The notes beneath the pieces are model-generated. The model had not been told where the DNA came from, searched no databases, and worked only from the letters and a program-made list of their open reading frames with translations. This document shows positions 19,746-28,837 of a DNA stretch of 64,000 nt, in pieces. A program made the translations under genes and the position numbers. Each line of letters opens with the position of its first letter. The first letter of the stretch is position 1. The DNA comes from CAIQPV01 sp963719855 (GTDB taxonomy: Bacteria > Pseudomonadota > Gammaproteobacteria > Burkholderiales > Gallionellaceae), in assembly GCA_963719855.1 (NCBI GenBank), contig CAVRDK010000001.1, positions 935,090 to 999,089 of the forward strand. Direction: 5' to 3'.

Positions 19746-20734
19746 GCCGCCGCCCGTGCATAACGGGCGCCGCATTGTTTGAAGCGGCGAGTACTGAACA
19801 ATACTTCGCAAGCGATATGCTGCAGGCCGCAACCCTGACGCATCTTCTCAACCAAGACCAGGACTTCCTCGCGATCATGGCCATGGATCATGCAGAACAG
19901 GTTGTAGCGCCAGACCGGCAAGCGCCTGGGACGACGGTAGCACAGGGTGACAAACTCCAGTTTGCCCAGACACGAGCCCAACCGGCTTATCTCTTCGTCG
20001 GGGATGTCCCACACCACCATGGCGTTGGCGCGGTAACCCAGTTCGTGGTGGCGCACCACCACCCCCATACGCTTGATTACGCCCGTCTGGATCAGGTTTT
20101 GCACCCCCTCAATCACATCAGTTTCAGACAATCCCAAAGCTGCTCCTACTGCGCCGAAAGGGCGCTCGACAATAGGCAGGCCGGATTGAATGGCGGCGAT
20201 CAGTCGGCTTTCCTGTTCGTTCAGGAGATAGGGTTGGCGCAGCGAACCGGTATGGCTTTCGATAATATTGGCGTTCTTGCGCTTGCAGCCGGTCATGTCG
20301 AAACCCAGATCAATGTGATACTCCTCTACCAGAGGCAGAAAAAGAACCTTGCAGCCTGAACGTTCCTCAATTTCCTTCAACACCCGCTGCAGCGTCACTT
20401 CATCCGGCGCCGCCACCACGAACCACAGGTTGTAATGGTGCTCGCGCTGGTAATTATGGTTAACTTCTGGATAGCCGTTCACCATCTGCGCCACTTCGTC
20501 CAGCTTGTCTTCTGCCACTGCCAGCGCTGCTAGCGTGCTGACACCTATGCTGCGCGGACGGAACACGGCACCAACTCGACTAACCGTGCCCTGTTGCTGC
20601 AACCGTTTAAGCATCTGCAACACCTCGGCTTGCCCAACACCCAGGCGCCCGGCAATCTCCAAAAATGGTTCTGGCACGAGCGGAAAATCATGCTGGTAGT
20701 CATTGAGCAGTTGAAGCTCCAAGGCGGCGTTCAT
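19742..20734 (-). CDS. nirDL: Fused siroheme decarboxylase NirDL
   Basis: 330 aa containing two Lrp/AsnC-like units: a NirD-type half (residues 1 to about 155; HNYQREHHYNLWFVVAAP) and a NirL-type half (about 170-330; RRPRRLPVWRYNLFCMIHGH). In Pseudomonas aeruginosa these are two genes; natural fusions are known in other denitrifiers. The start overlaps the nirF stop (ATGA). Confidence 0.88.
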   Translation of the reverse strand: MNAALELQLLNDYQHDFPLVPEPFLEIAGRLGVGQAEVLQMLKRLQQQGTVSRVGAVFRPRSIGVSTLAALAVAEDKLDEVAQMVNGYPEVNHNYQREHHYNLWFVVAAPDEVTLQRVLKEIEERSGCKVLFLPLVEEYHIDLGFDMTGCKRKNANIIESHTGSLRQPYLLNEQESRLIAAIQSGLPIVERPFGAVGAALGLSETDVIEGVQNLIQTGVIKRMGVVVRHHELGYRANAMVVWDIPDEEISRLGSCLGKLEFVTLCYRRPRRLPVWRYNLFCMIHGHDREEVLVLVEKMRQGCGLQHIACEVLFSTRRFKQCGARYARAAA

Positions 20735-21903
20735 AAGCCGGTACGATTGGCACGGTGGGTGAAGAAAATACCGCTCGGGCTAGTGGCGGGGAGTTCGCCT
20801 TGCACGGCAAATGTCTCGCTATCGTAGATGATAAGTTTGTTGTCATCGCGTGCAGATATCCAGACAGATTCGCCGCGCGGGGTGAATTCCATATGCAACA
20901 CCGCCTTGCCTGGCTTGAGTGTCTTCACTATCTTGCGGCTTGGCACATCGATGACTTGCACGGTGTCGTTATCGGGAAAAGCAAAATTCACCCATACTTG
21001 GCGGTTATCCGGCCGCGCCACTATGAATACCGGCTGGCTATGCACCGGAATGCGCCCGATTTCTTTCCAGTCGGTCTTATCGATCACCAACACTTCATGG
21101 CGCCCTACCGCCGGCACCAACAACTCGTTGCCCGTTGCTGCCCATCCGCCCAAATGCGGCATCTTATATACCGGCAGCTTCTGCTCGCCCTTGCCATACC
21201 CGTCCAGTATCCGTTTTACGCCTGCATCCAAGTTCCACAAATCCAGTAATGCCAAGCCATCTTCGCCGAACAAACCTGCCAGATAATAACGTCCATCGGC
21301 AGTAATCATGCCATCGTATGGCTCCTTGCCGATGTGGGTGAATTTGCGCAACAAAGGTTGGGTCGGCGTTGTGAAATCTCCGACCCATATTTCGCCGCTA
21401 TCAAACAGGCTCCACACGAAACGATTTCCTGGCACATCAACTAGTCCAATCACTTTGGACAATTTCCTTTCCGCGTCCAGCGCAGGAATATCTACTACCA
21501 GATCGAGCGTTGTGGAATCAAATATCTTGACTCCACCAGGCGTGTAATTTGCCACAGCCACTAATTTGCCATCCTGTGAAATGGAACCACCGATGCTGTT
21601 GCCGGATTGTATTATCCGTTTGACCACGCACATTTTCAGCAGATCAACCTTGGTCAGGCCACCATCTCGTCCAAAAACGTAGGCATAGCGGCCATCGCGA
21701 GAATACTTGACTGAAGCATGAGAAAGATCGCCCAAGCCAGCAATTTTCCCCAGCACCGAACGACCACTGGTTTCAACCACTTCAACACTGCCGGTGGCAC
21801 GCTCGATCACCAAGCCGAGATCGCCTGTCCCGCGCAAAGGTGCATTCGCACACCCCTGCAGGGCAAGTATTATTAAGGCAAGAAAACTAATGCGGGTTAA
21901 CAT
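20731..21903 (-). CDS. nirF: Heme d1 biosynthesis protein NirF (lipoprotein)
   Basis: 390 aa from ATG 21903. A lipoprotein signal (ILALQGCANA, lipobox Cys) points to attachment on the periplasmic side; the rest is an eight-bladed propeller like the d1 domain of NirS (DGRYAYVFGRDGG). NirF catalyses a late oxidation step in heme d1 synthesis. The start lies inside the last codons of nirC (17-bp overlap). Confidence 0.9.
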   Translation of the reverse strand: MLTRISFLALIILALQGCANAPLRGTGDLGLVIERATGSVEVVETSGRSVLGKIAGLGDLSHASVKYSRDGRYAYVFGRDGGLTKVDLLKMCVVKRIIQSGNSIGGSISQDGKLVAVANYTPGGVKIFDSTTLDLVVDIPALDAERKLSKVIGLVDVPGNRFVWSLFDSGEIWVGDFTTPTQPLLRKFTHIGKEPYDGMITADGRYYLAGLFGEDGLALLDLWNLDAGVKRILDGYGKGEQKLPVYKMPHLGGWAATGNELLVPAVGRHEVLVIDKTDWKEIGRIPVHSQPVFIVARPDNRQVWVNFAFPDNDTVQVIDVPSRKIVKTLKPGKAVLHMEFTPRGESVWISARDDNKLIIYDSETFAVQGELPATSPSGIFFTHRANRTGL

Positions 21904-22300
21904 TGGGGAATCCCTGCTTGAGATTTTCAACAATCCACTCTGCTTCAGCTTCGCTCAGAAACGATTGCCAAGGTGGCATCGGCGTGCCTGGGCGACCATG
22001 CAGAATGGTCGCCGCCAAGCCACTATCAGGCTTTTGCCTGAGTGCTTCGGGTGTCAGGGGGAGACCGAGACCACCGGTCAGTTGCAAGCCGTGACACGAG
22101 CCGCAATCGTTACGCACCATTTGGATTAGCTCGGTGCGGCGTGCCGCATCAGGCGCTGCCGGGGCGGCACAGGCTACCCCGACGGAAAACAGTAAAGAGC
22201 CCAGCGCAAGCCCAAAAGAAAACACACGCCATGACTGCAGGTCTGAGGCCGGGAAGGAAACTGCTTTGGTGAACCCAACTTCATGTTGCATTACAGACAC
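21887..22300 (-). CDS. nirC: c-type cytochrome NirC
   Basis: 137 aa. An N-terminal signal/anchor (FGLALGSLLFSVGVACAAPAA) is followed by one heme motif, CGSCH (NDCGSCHGLQLTGG), and a distal Met in TPMPPWQ. A small periplasmic cytochrome able to donate electrons to NirS or take part in NirF/heme d1 maturation. It sits between the c8-type cytochrome and nirF. Confidence 0.85.
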   Translation of the reverse strand: MSVMQHEVGFTKAVSFPASDLQSWRVFSFGLALGSLLFSVGVACAAPAAPDAARRTELIQMVRNDCGSCHGLQLTGGLGLPLTPEALRQKPDSGLAATILHGRPGTPMPPWQSFLSEAEAEWIVENLKQGFPNVNPH

Positions 22301-22330
22301 CTTAACAGCTTCGCACCAAGCCTGGACAAT

Positions 22331-22660
22331 TTAATGCGCCAGCACCCATTCCACCAAGGTCTTGATGTCAGCATCGCTGACTTTCGGACTATTGGGAGGC
22401 ATCGGAATTGGACCCCATACCCCGGAGCCGCCAGCCTTCACCTTCTTGATCAGCTTGTCCTCGGCATCCTTGTCGCCCTTATACTTCTTGGCAACATCCT
22501 GATAGGCCGGTCCGACCAGTTTTTTGTCAACGGTATGGCAGGCCAAACAGTTGTTGGCTTTCGCCAGTGCTTCGCCTTTCGCCATATCTACTGCTGCGCC
22601 GGCTGTCTGCGCACTCATCAGCCAAGCACCTGCCAGAATCATTGCATAACGTGTTTTCAT
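22331..22660 (-). CDS. Cytochrome c551/c8-type electron carrier
   Basis: 109 aa from ATG 22660. A signal peptide (ILAGAWLMSAQTAGA) precedes the mature cytochrome with NNCLACH and axial Met in PIPMPPNSP. Small class I cytochrome, the usual electron donor to cytochrome cd1 (NirM-like). It lies 94 bp downstream of nirS. Confidence 0.9.
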   Translation of the reverse strand: MKTRYAMILAGAWLMSAQTAGAAVDMAKGEALAKANNCLACHTVDKKLVGPAYQDVAKKYKGDKDAEDKLIKKVKAGGSGVWGPIPMPPNSPKVSDADIKTLVEWVLAH

Positions 22661-22754
22661 TACATTTACCTTTCGACTATTTAAGTTTCCAAACCACCGG
22701 GCGCATGGGAATTCCAAATGGCCCATGTTCCCGGTCGTTCATCGCATTTCCAGA

Positions 22755-24485
22755 TTAATAAATATCGTGCTGCGTGTTGTAGACGTTGAACTTGCCTGTC
22801 GGCGTAATGATCTCGGGATCCTTGATCACCGCTTTCAATTCGCGCGTCTTGTCGTTCACGACCACAATTGCGGATTCCTTGTCCTTGGCACTCCATACCG
22901 AGAACCAGACTTCATCGCCTGCCGCATTGTACTCAGGCTGCACAATGCGCTTGGCTCCTTCGCCCAAACCTGACCATTCGCCAATCGGCAGGACTTTGAA
23001 GCCTTTATCCAGATGGTCGATGTCAAACACTGCAACAGACTGGCTCAGCTTCGGATCCGGATTAAGCGGCGTATCGACCCACAGGTTCTTGGACTTGGGA
23101 TTGGTTTTGATGAACAGCGAACCGCCACCTTGGCCCTTGATTGTGCGCACCACTTTCCAAGCGCTCTGCTTATGCTTGACCGGATCGGTACCGATCAGGG
23201 AAATCGAATCGTCACCAAGATGGCTTGTCGCCCAGACCGGCCCAAATTTCGGGTCGACAAAGTTGGCGCCGCGACCGGGGTGCGGCGTCTTGCCCACATC
23301 GACCAAGGCCGCCAGTTTGTCTTCCTTAGTGTCCACCACCGCCACCTTGTTGGAGGCATTGGCGGCCACCAACATGTAACGTCCGGTAGAGTCGAAACCA
23401 CCGTCATGCAGAAAGCGAGCAGCGTCGATCACTGTCATTTTCAAATTGGCGAGATCGGTGTAATTGACCATGTATATCTTGCCGGTTTCCTTGGCATTAA
23501 CCAGGAACTCGGGGTGATAGTGGGAAGCCACGATCGAAGCTACGCGGGGTTCAGGGTGATATTCCTGCGGAGCTACTGTCATGCCGCGAGTCGACACGAT
23601 TTTGCGCGGCTTAAGTGTATCGCCGTCCATGATCACGAATTGCGGCGGCCAATAAGTTCCTGCAATCGCGAGCTTGTCTTCAAAGCCCTTGAACTTGGAG
23701 GTTTCGACGGAGCGAGCTTCCAGACCGATCTTGATCTCAGCCACGGTCTCGGGTTTATCCATCCACAGGTCAATCAGATCAATTTTGGCATCACGGCCAA
23801 TCACGTAGAGGTAACGACCAGACGCGGACATGCGTGAAATATGCACGGCGTAGCCGGTTTTGATCGTTTCTACGATCTTCTTGGTGTCGCCGTCGATCAG
23901 CGCAATCTTGCCGGCATCTCGTAGCGTAACCGAGAACAGATTTTTCAGGTTAAGCTTGTTCATCTGCTTGGTGGGGCGCTTCTCAGGCGGCACCAGTACT
24001 TTCCAAGAGGACTCCATTTCCTTCATGCCGTATTCGGGTGGGGTCGGCGGCTCCTGCTGCACATAACGTGCCATCAGATCCACGTCCTTTTCGGACAATT
24101 CACCGGAGGTGCCCCAGTTGGGCATGCCGGCAGGAGAGCCGTAGGTGATGAACACCTTGAGGTAATCGGTGCCACGCGCCAAAGTAATATCCGGGGTCAG
24201 CGGCTTGCCGGTCGCCCCCTTGCGCAATACGCCGTGACAACCAGCGCAGCGCTGGAAGAAAATCTCTTTGCCGTGGGCGAATTCCGCTTCCGTCATCGGA
24301 GGTGCCTTGGGATTGATATTCTGGTGCATAGGCTCGTTAGCAAGTGGCGAGCCACCGGAGCTTTCATACAATACTTCTGTTTTGCCGTGTCCGGCAGTAT
24401 CCTCTGCATATGCCGAGCTTACCGCAAATGGCAAAGCCGCCAGCACCATCAACCTCAATATAATTTTTTTCGTCTGCTTCATCAC
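22755..24485 (-). CDS. nirS: Cytochrome cd1 nitrite reductase
   Basis: 576 aa periplasmic enzyme reducing nitrite to nitric oxide. Signal peptide (ALPFAVSSAYA), heme c domain with CAGCH (RCAGCHGVLRKGATG) and distal-side PAGMPNWG, then an eight-bladed heme d1 propeller with TPHPGRGAN and conserved His in SHYHPEFL. It leads the nir operon and is preceded by an FNR/Dnr-type box. Confidence 0.96.
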   Translation of the reverse strand: MMKQTKKIILRLMVLAALPFAVSSAYAEDTAGHGKTEVLYESSGGSPLANEPMHQNINPKAPPMTEAEFAHGKEIFFQRCAGCHGVLRKGATGKPLTPDITLARGTDYLKVFITYGSPAGMPNWGTSGELSEKDVDLMARYVQQEPPTPPEYGMKEMESSWKVLVPPEKRPTKQMNKLNLKNLFSVTLRDAGKIALIDGDTKKIVETIKTGYAVHISRMSASGRYLYVIGRDAKIDLIDLWMDKPETVAEIKIGLEARSVETSKFKGFEDKLAIAGTYWPPQFVIMDGDTLKPRKIVSTRGMTVAPQEYHPEPRVASIVASHYHPEFLVNAKETGKIYMVNYTDLANLKMTVIDAARFLHDGGFDSTGRYMLVAANASNKVAVVDTKEDKLAALVDVGKTPHPGRGANFVDPKFGPVWATSHLGDDSISLIGTDPVKHKQSAWKVVRTIKGQGGGSLFIKTNPKSKNLWVDTPLNPDPKLSQSVAVFDIDHLDKGFKVLPIGEWSGLGEGAKRIVQPEYNAAGDEVWFSVWSAKDKESAIVVVNDKTRELKAVIKDPEIITPTGKFNVYNTQHDIY

Positions 24486-24881
24486 GTACCCCCTAAGTTA
24501 GACATAAGTACATCGCTAAGCCAACACTCCCCCATTGGTCTTAGGTAACATGGTCAAACACATCCTATCTGAATTCATTGATGTAGATCAAACAAATTAA
24601 AACATTTCGTGCCACTTTTGTAGATTCTCCCGACATTGGGATTTCGAGGAAAGCTTTTGATAAGCAGAATTAATTTCCTTGGCACACCAGATCGAAGAGC
24701 CTCCACAATCGTTCTTCGACCAGACGATGATTCGCATCAGAACCCTCTCCAGCTTGGAGAATGCCGGGGGTGGATCAGAGGATATCTCCTCTCCGGCAAG
24801 GGAAGCTAAATCGGCTTATGTATAATGTTAGCAATGTGCAATTGTCGGCAACCATAAAATGACTTACAGGAGCAAAATAAC
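24486..24881. other. nirS upstream region
   Basis: 396 bp between nirS and the divergent response regulator. It holds the FNR/Dnr-type box at 24578-24591 and otherwise no supported gene or RNA. Confidence 0.6.
24578..24591 (-). promoter_or_regulatory. FNR/Dnr/NnrR-type operator upstream of nirS
   Basis: TTGAT-GTAG-ATCAA is a perfect match to the consensus TTGAT-N4-ATCAA. It lies 93 bp upstream of the nirS start, so the operon is probably induced by low oxygen and/or nitric oxide. No regulator of this family is encoded nearby. Confidence 0.85.
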
Positions 24882-25268
24882 ATGGCGGAAACCAAAAAAC
24901 CTTCGGTGTTGGTGGTTGATGACGACACTTTGATGCGGGTGATGTTGAAGAGCATTCTGGAGAATAGCGATGAATATCAGGTGGTGGGTGAAGCGTCGAA
25001 CGGTCAGGATGCCGTTATGAAGTGTGTGGCACTGAAGCCGGATATGGTATTGCTTGACATCAATATGCCAAAAATGGATGGCTTGCAGGCGCTGGTAGAA
25101 ATACGCAAGGCAAACCCGGCAGCGATGGTGCTGATGGTGAGCGGCGATGCAACGATGGACAATGTCAAAGAAGCGATTCAAAAGGGGGCGGTTGGCTTCG
25201 TGGTCAAACCGCTTAATCCGGCCAACGTTTTGGACAAGGTCAAGATGTGTTTCAAGGGGAAAAAATAG
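24882..25268 (+). CDS. Single-domain response regulator (CheY-like)
   Basis: 128 aa receiver domain only: acidic pocket VVDDDTL, phospho-acceptor Asp in MVLLDINMPKMDG, Thr/Ser in MVSGDA, and Lys in VVKPLN. No output domain, so it works by binding a partner. ATG follows CAGGAG. It is divergent from nirS; no kinase is adjacent. Confidence 0.88.
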   Translation: MAETKKPSVLVVDDDTLMRVMLKSILENSDEYQVVGEASNGQDAVMKCVALKPDMVLLDINMPKMDGLQALVEIRKANPAAMVLMVSGDATMDNVKEAIQKGAVGFVVKPLNPANVLDKVKMCFKGKK

Positions 25269-25385
25269 TCGCGGCCGTGTTGTATGTGGAGGATGAACCG
25301 GGAAGGGCTGCGGATTCAAGTTCGAAGTGCAACAGCTAATGTTGGCTTGGTGTAACGCATTTCCACTCCGAATAATGCTTTGAGT

Positions 25386-26330
25386 ATGACTTTGAGCGTA
25401 AATAGAACGGTACCCACCTTGCGCGAACCAAATAAGCATTTAATATCAATTGCATGCCTTCTTAGCGGGGCGATGGTCTGGGGGTTGATGTGGTACCCGT
25501 ACCGTGTGCTTCAGGGGGCGAGGATTGCCGGCGAACTGGCGACTTTGCTGACCTATGCCATTGCGCTGATGTTCGGCTTGCTGGCTACGGGGCCGGTATG
25601 GCGTGAACTGCGCACAGCCGGGTGGTGGGGGATTGCCCTCATGCTGGTTTCCGGCTGGACCAATTTCGGTTACGTGCTGGCCATTCTCGATGGCGAGGTG
25701 ATGCGCGTGCTGCTGTTGTTTTACCTTGCGCCATTATGGACGGTGCTCTTCGCGCGCTGGATGCTGAATGAGAAATTAAATCGTTACGGCTATGCCATCA
25801 TCGCGCTATCGTTGGGCGGCGCGTTCATCATGCTGTGGAATCTGGATCACGGATGGCCGCTGCCACAAAACCGGGCCGAATGGATCGGCCTTTCGGCGGG
25901 AATGAGTTTTGCAATGTTGAATGTACTCGTGCGCCGCACGCAACACCTGAGCGTGAATTTCAAATCCGCCAGCGTCTGGCTTGGCACCGTGCTGCTTACC
26001 GGCCTGTCGCTGCTTTATCACGGCAACCTTGTTGCGCAAGTGCAGAGCATCAGCCTGGATGCATGGTGGATGCTGGCGCTGATCGGGCTGGTGCTGTGCG
26101 CCACCAGTATCGTCGTGCAATATGGTCTGACGAATTTGCCGGCCAATCAGGCTATCGTACTGTTCCTTTCCGAATTGGTGTTCGCCGCTGTGTCGTCGTA
26201 TTTTCTGGCTGGGGAAGCAATGGGGCTACGGGAAATTTTCGGCGCAATATTGATCGTGTCGGCCAGCCTGCTTTCTGGGAAAATACATACCGAACCTCCT
26301 TTGATTATCGCTAACGAAATCAAGTCATGA
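25386..26330 (+). CDS. EamA/DMT-family transporter
   Basis: About 314 aa inner-membrane protein with ten predicted helices in two EamA repeats (ACLLSGAMVWGLMWYPYRVL; WMLALIGLVLCATSIVVQYG). Substrate unknown; family members export amino acids, purines or other metabolites. TTG 25380 is an alternative start. Its stop overlaps the purT start (ATGA). Confidence 0.8.
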   Translation: MTLSVNRTVPTLREPNKHLISIACLLSGAMVWGLMWYPYRVLQGARIAGELATLLTYAIALMFGLLATGPVWRELRTAGWWGIALMLVSGWTNFGYVLAILDGEVMRVLLLFYLAPLWTVLFARWMLNEKLNRYGYAIIALSLGGAFIMLWNLDHGWPLPQNRAEWIGLSAGMSFAMLNVLVRRTQHLSVNFKSASVWLGTVLLTGLSLLYHGNLVAQVQSISLDAWWMLALIGLVLCATSIVVQYGLTNLPANQAIVLFLSELVFAAVSSYFLAGEAMGLREIFGAILIVSASLLSGKIHTEPPLIIANEIKS

Positions 26331-27535
26331 AAAAACAACTCACCATCGGCACCCCGCTCAGTCCCTCCGCCACCAAAGTCATGCTGCTGGGCAGCGGCGA
26401 ACTCGGCAAGGAAGTCATCATTGCGCTGCAACGTCTGGGCGTGGAAACCATCGCGGTGGATCGCTACCCGGATGCGCCGGGGCATCAGGTGGCGCACCGC
26501 GCGCATGTGATCAATATGGCGGACGGCGCTGCGCTGCGCGCACTCATCGAGCAGGAGCGTCCGCACCTCATCGTGCCGGAGATCGAAGCCATCGCCACCG
26601 GCATGCTGGTAGAAATTGAGAAGGAAGGCTTGGCGCGGGTGATTCCCACCGCGCGCGCCGCGCAGCTCACCATGAACCGCGAAGGTATCCGCCGTCTTGC
26701 CGCAGAGACGCTGGGCTTGCCGACCTCTCCGTATAAATTCGCCGACAGTCTGGAAGAACTGCGCGCCGCGACAGATGTCATCGGTTTTCCCTGCATCGTC
26801 AAACCGGTGATGTCTTCCTCCGGCAAGGGACAATCGAAAGTAGACAGTGCAACGGAAGTCAAAGCGGCATGGGACTACGCCGCCGCAGGTTCGCGCGTGA
26901 ATCAGGGCAGGGTGATCGTCGAAGGCTTCGTCAAGTTTGATTACGAAATAACCCAGCTCACCGTGCGCGCAGTCGGCAGCGACGGCGAGACTGAAACCCA
27001 TTTCTGCGCCCCCATCGGCCATGTGCAGGTGCATGGCGACTACGTCGAGAGCTGGCAGCCGCAAGCCATGTCGGAAGCGGCTTTGCAACGCGCGCGCGAC
27101 ATCGCCAAGAAAGTCACCGATGACCTTGGCGGACTGGGCATCTTCGGTGTGGAGCTGTTTGTGAAGGACGATGAAGTGTGGTTTAGCGAAGTCAGCCCGC
27201 GTCCGCATGACACTGGCATGGTGACGATGTGTTCGCAAGTGCAGAATGAATTCGAACTTCACGCGCGCGCTATCCTCGGCCTGCCGGTGGACACCAGCCT
27301 GCGTGAGCCGGGCGCTTCCGCCGTGATCTACGGCCAGCTTGAAGAAAAAGGCATCGCCTTTACCGGCGTGGAAGAAGCTTTGCGCGTACCGCAATCGGAT
27401 ATACGACTGTTCGGCAAACCCGAATCTTTTACCCGTCGCCGCATGGGCGTGGCGCTGGCGAATGGCAAGGATACCGGCGAGGCGAGGGAACGCGCGAAGT
27501 TGGCGGCGAGTAAAGTGAAGCCAGTTAAGCTGTAG
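26327..27535 (+). CDS. purT: Formate-dependent GAR formyltransferase PurT
   Basis: 402 aa ATP-grasp enzyme that uses formate and ATP to make formyl-glycinamide ribonucleotide in purine synthesis. Recognised by KVMLLGSGELGKEV, FPCIVKPVMSSSGKGQS and the C-terminal EVSPRPHDTGMVT. It overlaps the transporter stop by 4 bp. Confidence 0.95.
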   Translation: MKKQLTIGTPLSPSATKVMLLGSGELGKEVIIALQRLGVETIAVDRYPDAPGHQVAHRAHVINMADGAALRALIEQERPHLIVPEIEAIATGMLVEIEKEGLARVIPTARAAQLTMNREGIRRLAAETLGLPTSPYKFADSLEELRAATDVIGFPCIVKPVMSSSGKGQSKVDSATEVKAAWDYAAAGSRVNQGRVIVEGFVKFDYEITQLTVRAVGSDGETETHFCAPIGHVQVHGDYVESWQPQAMSEAALQRARDIAKKVTDDLGGLGIFGVELFVKDDEVWFSEVSPRPHDTGMVTMCSQVQNEFELHARAILGLPVDTSLREPGASAVIYGQLEEKGIAFTGVEEALRVPQSDIRLFGKPESFTRRRMGVALANGKDTGEARERAKLAASKVKPVKL

Positions 27536-27599
27536 GTAAATTAAACCCCAATAGTTCATTAGAGAAATTCGTCAGCCATCCAATTGCGGTATTGTCATT

Positions 27600-27720
27600 G
27601 ATGAAACTCCTAGCCATTCCACTGATGAACTAACTAGCCATTCGACTAAGCGCGATGAAACATGCGCTAAGTCGCTGGTTATAAGCCACCAAAAGACGGT
27701 AGCAAGTGGCTGGTTATGTG
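27600..27720 (-). repeat. Type 1 palindromic repeat interrupted by another copy
   Basis: An outer copy's left arm (TGATGAAACTCCTAGCC, 27600-27622) and right arm (AAGTGGCTGGTTATGTG, 27704-27720) are separated by a complete second copy (27623-27682: GATGAACTAACTAGCC ... GCGC hairpin ... AAGTCGCTGGTTATA) plus the outer loop. The outer arms match copy D at 13193. Confidence 0.75.
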
Positions 27721-27788
27721 GGAGCGGCTTTAGCCGCGATTGCCAGACCATTCACAGCAACATCTATCGCGGCTAAAGCCGCTCCCAC
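27718..27788. repeat. REP-like long hairpin, copy 1
   Basis: GTGGGAGCGGCTTTAGCCGC and its reverse complement form about 23-bp arms around a 25-base loop. The same sequence recurs at 40572-40625. From memory, this GGAGCGGCTTTAGCCGCGA motif is a widespread REP-like sequence in proteobacteria. It could also act as a terminator or mRNA stabiliser for purT. Confidence 0.8.
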
Positions 27789-27883
27789 CAAAGCAACCCA
27801 TTTTAATGGACAATCTGGGTTAAATTACCTTAAGTAGTGTGGTATCTTTCGTGTACTCGATTATGTTTTTGCCTTGAAATGCC

Positions 27884-28822
27884 ATGATCCTGCTTTCACT
27901 GATCGCTGCACTGTTGCTGGAACAACTTCATCCGCTTGCCTCGCGCAAGCAGCTGTTCGCATGGCTGAACAGCTATGTCCATTTTTTTCAGCATCACTTC
28001 AATGCGGGTGAACACAAGCACGGCAAGATCGCATGGCTGATTGCGGTGCTGCTGCCGCTGTTAGGTTCAGCTGCGTTGTACTGGCTGTTGTATCGCGTTA
28101 GCCCGGTGTTCGCTTGGGCGTTCAGCGTGCTGGTGCTCTACCTTACAATGGGCTTCCGCCAAGTGAGCCACTATTTCACCGGCATCCATCAGGCGTTGCG
28201 TGACGATGATCTGGAGAAGGCACGCAGCCTGCTTTCCGCTTGGCGCGGTGTGCCTTGCCATGAACTGAATTCCGAAGAAGTGGCGCGCGTCACTATCGAA
28301 GAAGCGCTGCTGGCCTCACACCACTATGTATTCGGTGTAATAGCGTGGTTTGTGCTCACCATGCTGCTGGGGCTGGGCCCGGCGGGCGCTGTGCTGTACC
28401 GCTTGGCACTGTTCCTCAATTCTCGCTGGGGTAAGCAGGACGATGCCGAGTTCGGCCAGTTCGGCGTATTTGCGCGGCAAGCCTATCACTGGATGGAATG
28501 GCTGCCGCTACGCCTGACCGCGATTACTTTTGCCATCGTCGGCGATTTCGAGGATACGGTGTATTGCTGGCGCACTCAGGCGCAAAACTGGACAGACCCG
28601 GAGGCTGGCATCGTGCTGGCCAGCGGTGCGGGCGCGCTCGGCGTGCGCCTCGGCTTGCCCATCCCGCAAGGTGGCCTGCCGCTCGACCGCCCGGAACTGG
28701 GCATCGGCGATGAGGCCGATGCCGATTTCATGCAAAGCACCGTGGGGTTGGTGTGGCGCGCACTGGTGTTCTGGATGATTTTGTTATTGTTGTTGGGGCT
28801 GGCGACTTTAGTGGGCGGGTAG
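27884..28822 (+). CDS. CobD/CbiB-family membrane protein
   Basis: 312 aa with an N-terminal ILLSLIAALLLEQLHP segment and four to five membrane helices. The CobD/CbiB/AmpE-like family includes adenosylcobinamide-phosphate synthase; the cluster has no other cobalamin genes, so a true CobD role is uncertain and many beta-proteobacterial members are uncharacterised. The sequence EEALLASHHYVFGVIAWF contains the conserved family region. Confidence 0.75.
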   Translation: MILLSLIAALLLEQLHPLASRKQLFAWLNSYVHFFQHHFNAGEHKHGKIAWLIAVLLPLLGSAALYWLLYRVSPVFAWAFSVLVLYLTMGFRQVSHYFTGIHQALRDDDLEKARSLLSAWRGVPCHELNSEEVARVTIEEALLASHHYVFGVIAWFVLTMLLGLGPAGAVLYRLALFLNSRWGKQDDAEFGQFGVFARQAYHWMEWLPLRLTAITFAIVGDFEDTVYCWRTQAQNWTDPEAGIVLASGAGALGVRLGLPIPQGGLPLDRPELGIGDEADADFMQSTVGLVWRALVFWMILLLLLGLATLVGG

Positions 28823-28837
28823 CGAGTAAATTCGCGC

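Larger units (their letters stand above)
27536..27883. other. Repeat-filled intergenic region
   Basis: 348 bp after purT made up largely of a self-nested type 1 palindrome (27600-27720) and a long hairpin repeat (27718-27788). Confidence 0.75.

Noticed and set aside
18775..20734. Lrp/AsnC transcription regulators
   Set aside because: The fold is shared, but the sequence and nir operon context identify siroheme decarboxylase subunits.
26147..27559. 470-codon minus-strand frame opposite purT
   Set aside because: Low-complexity shadow of purT and the transporter gene.
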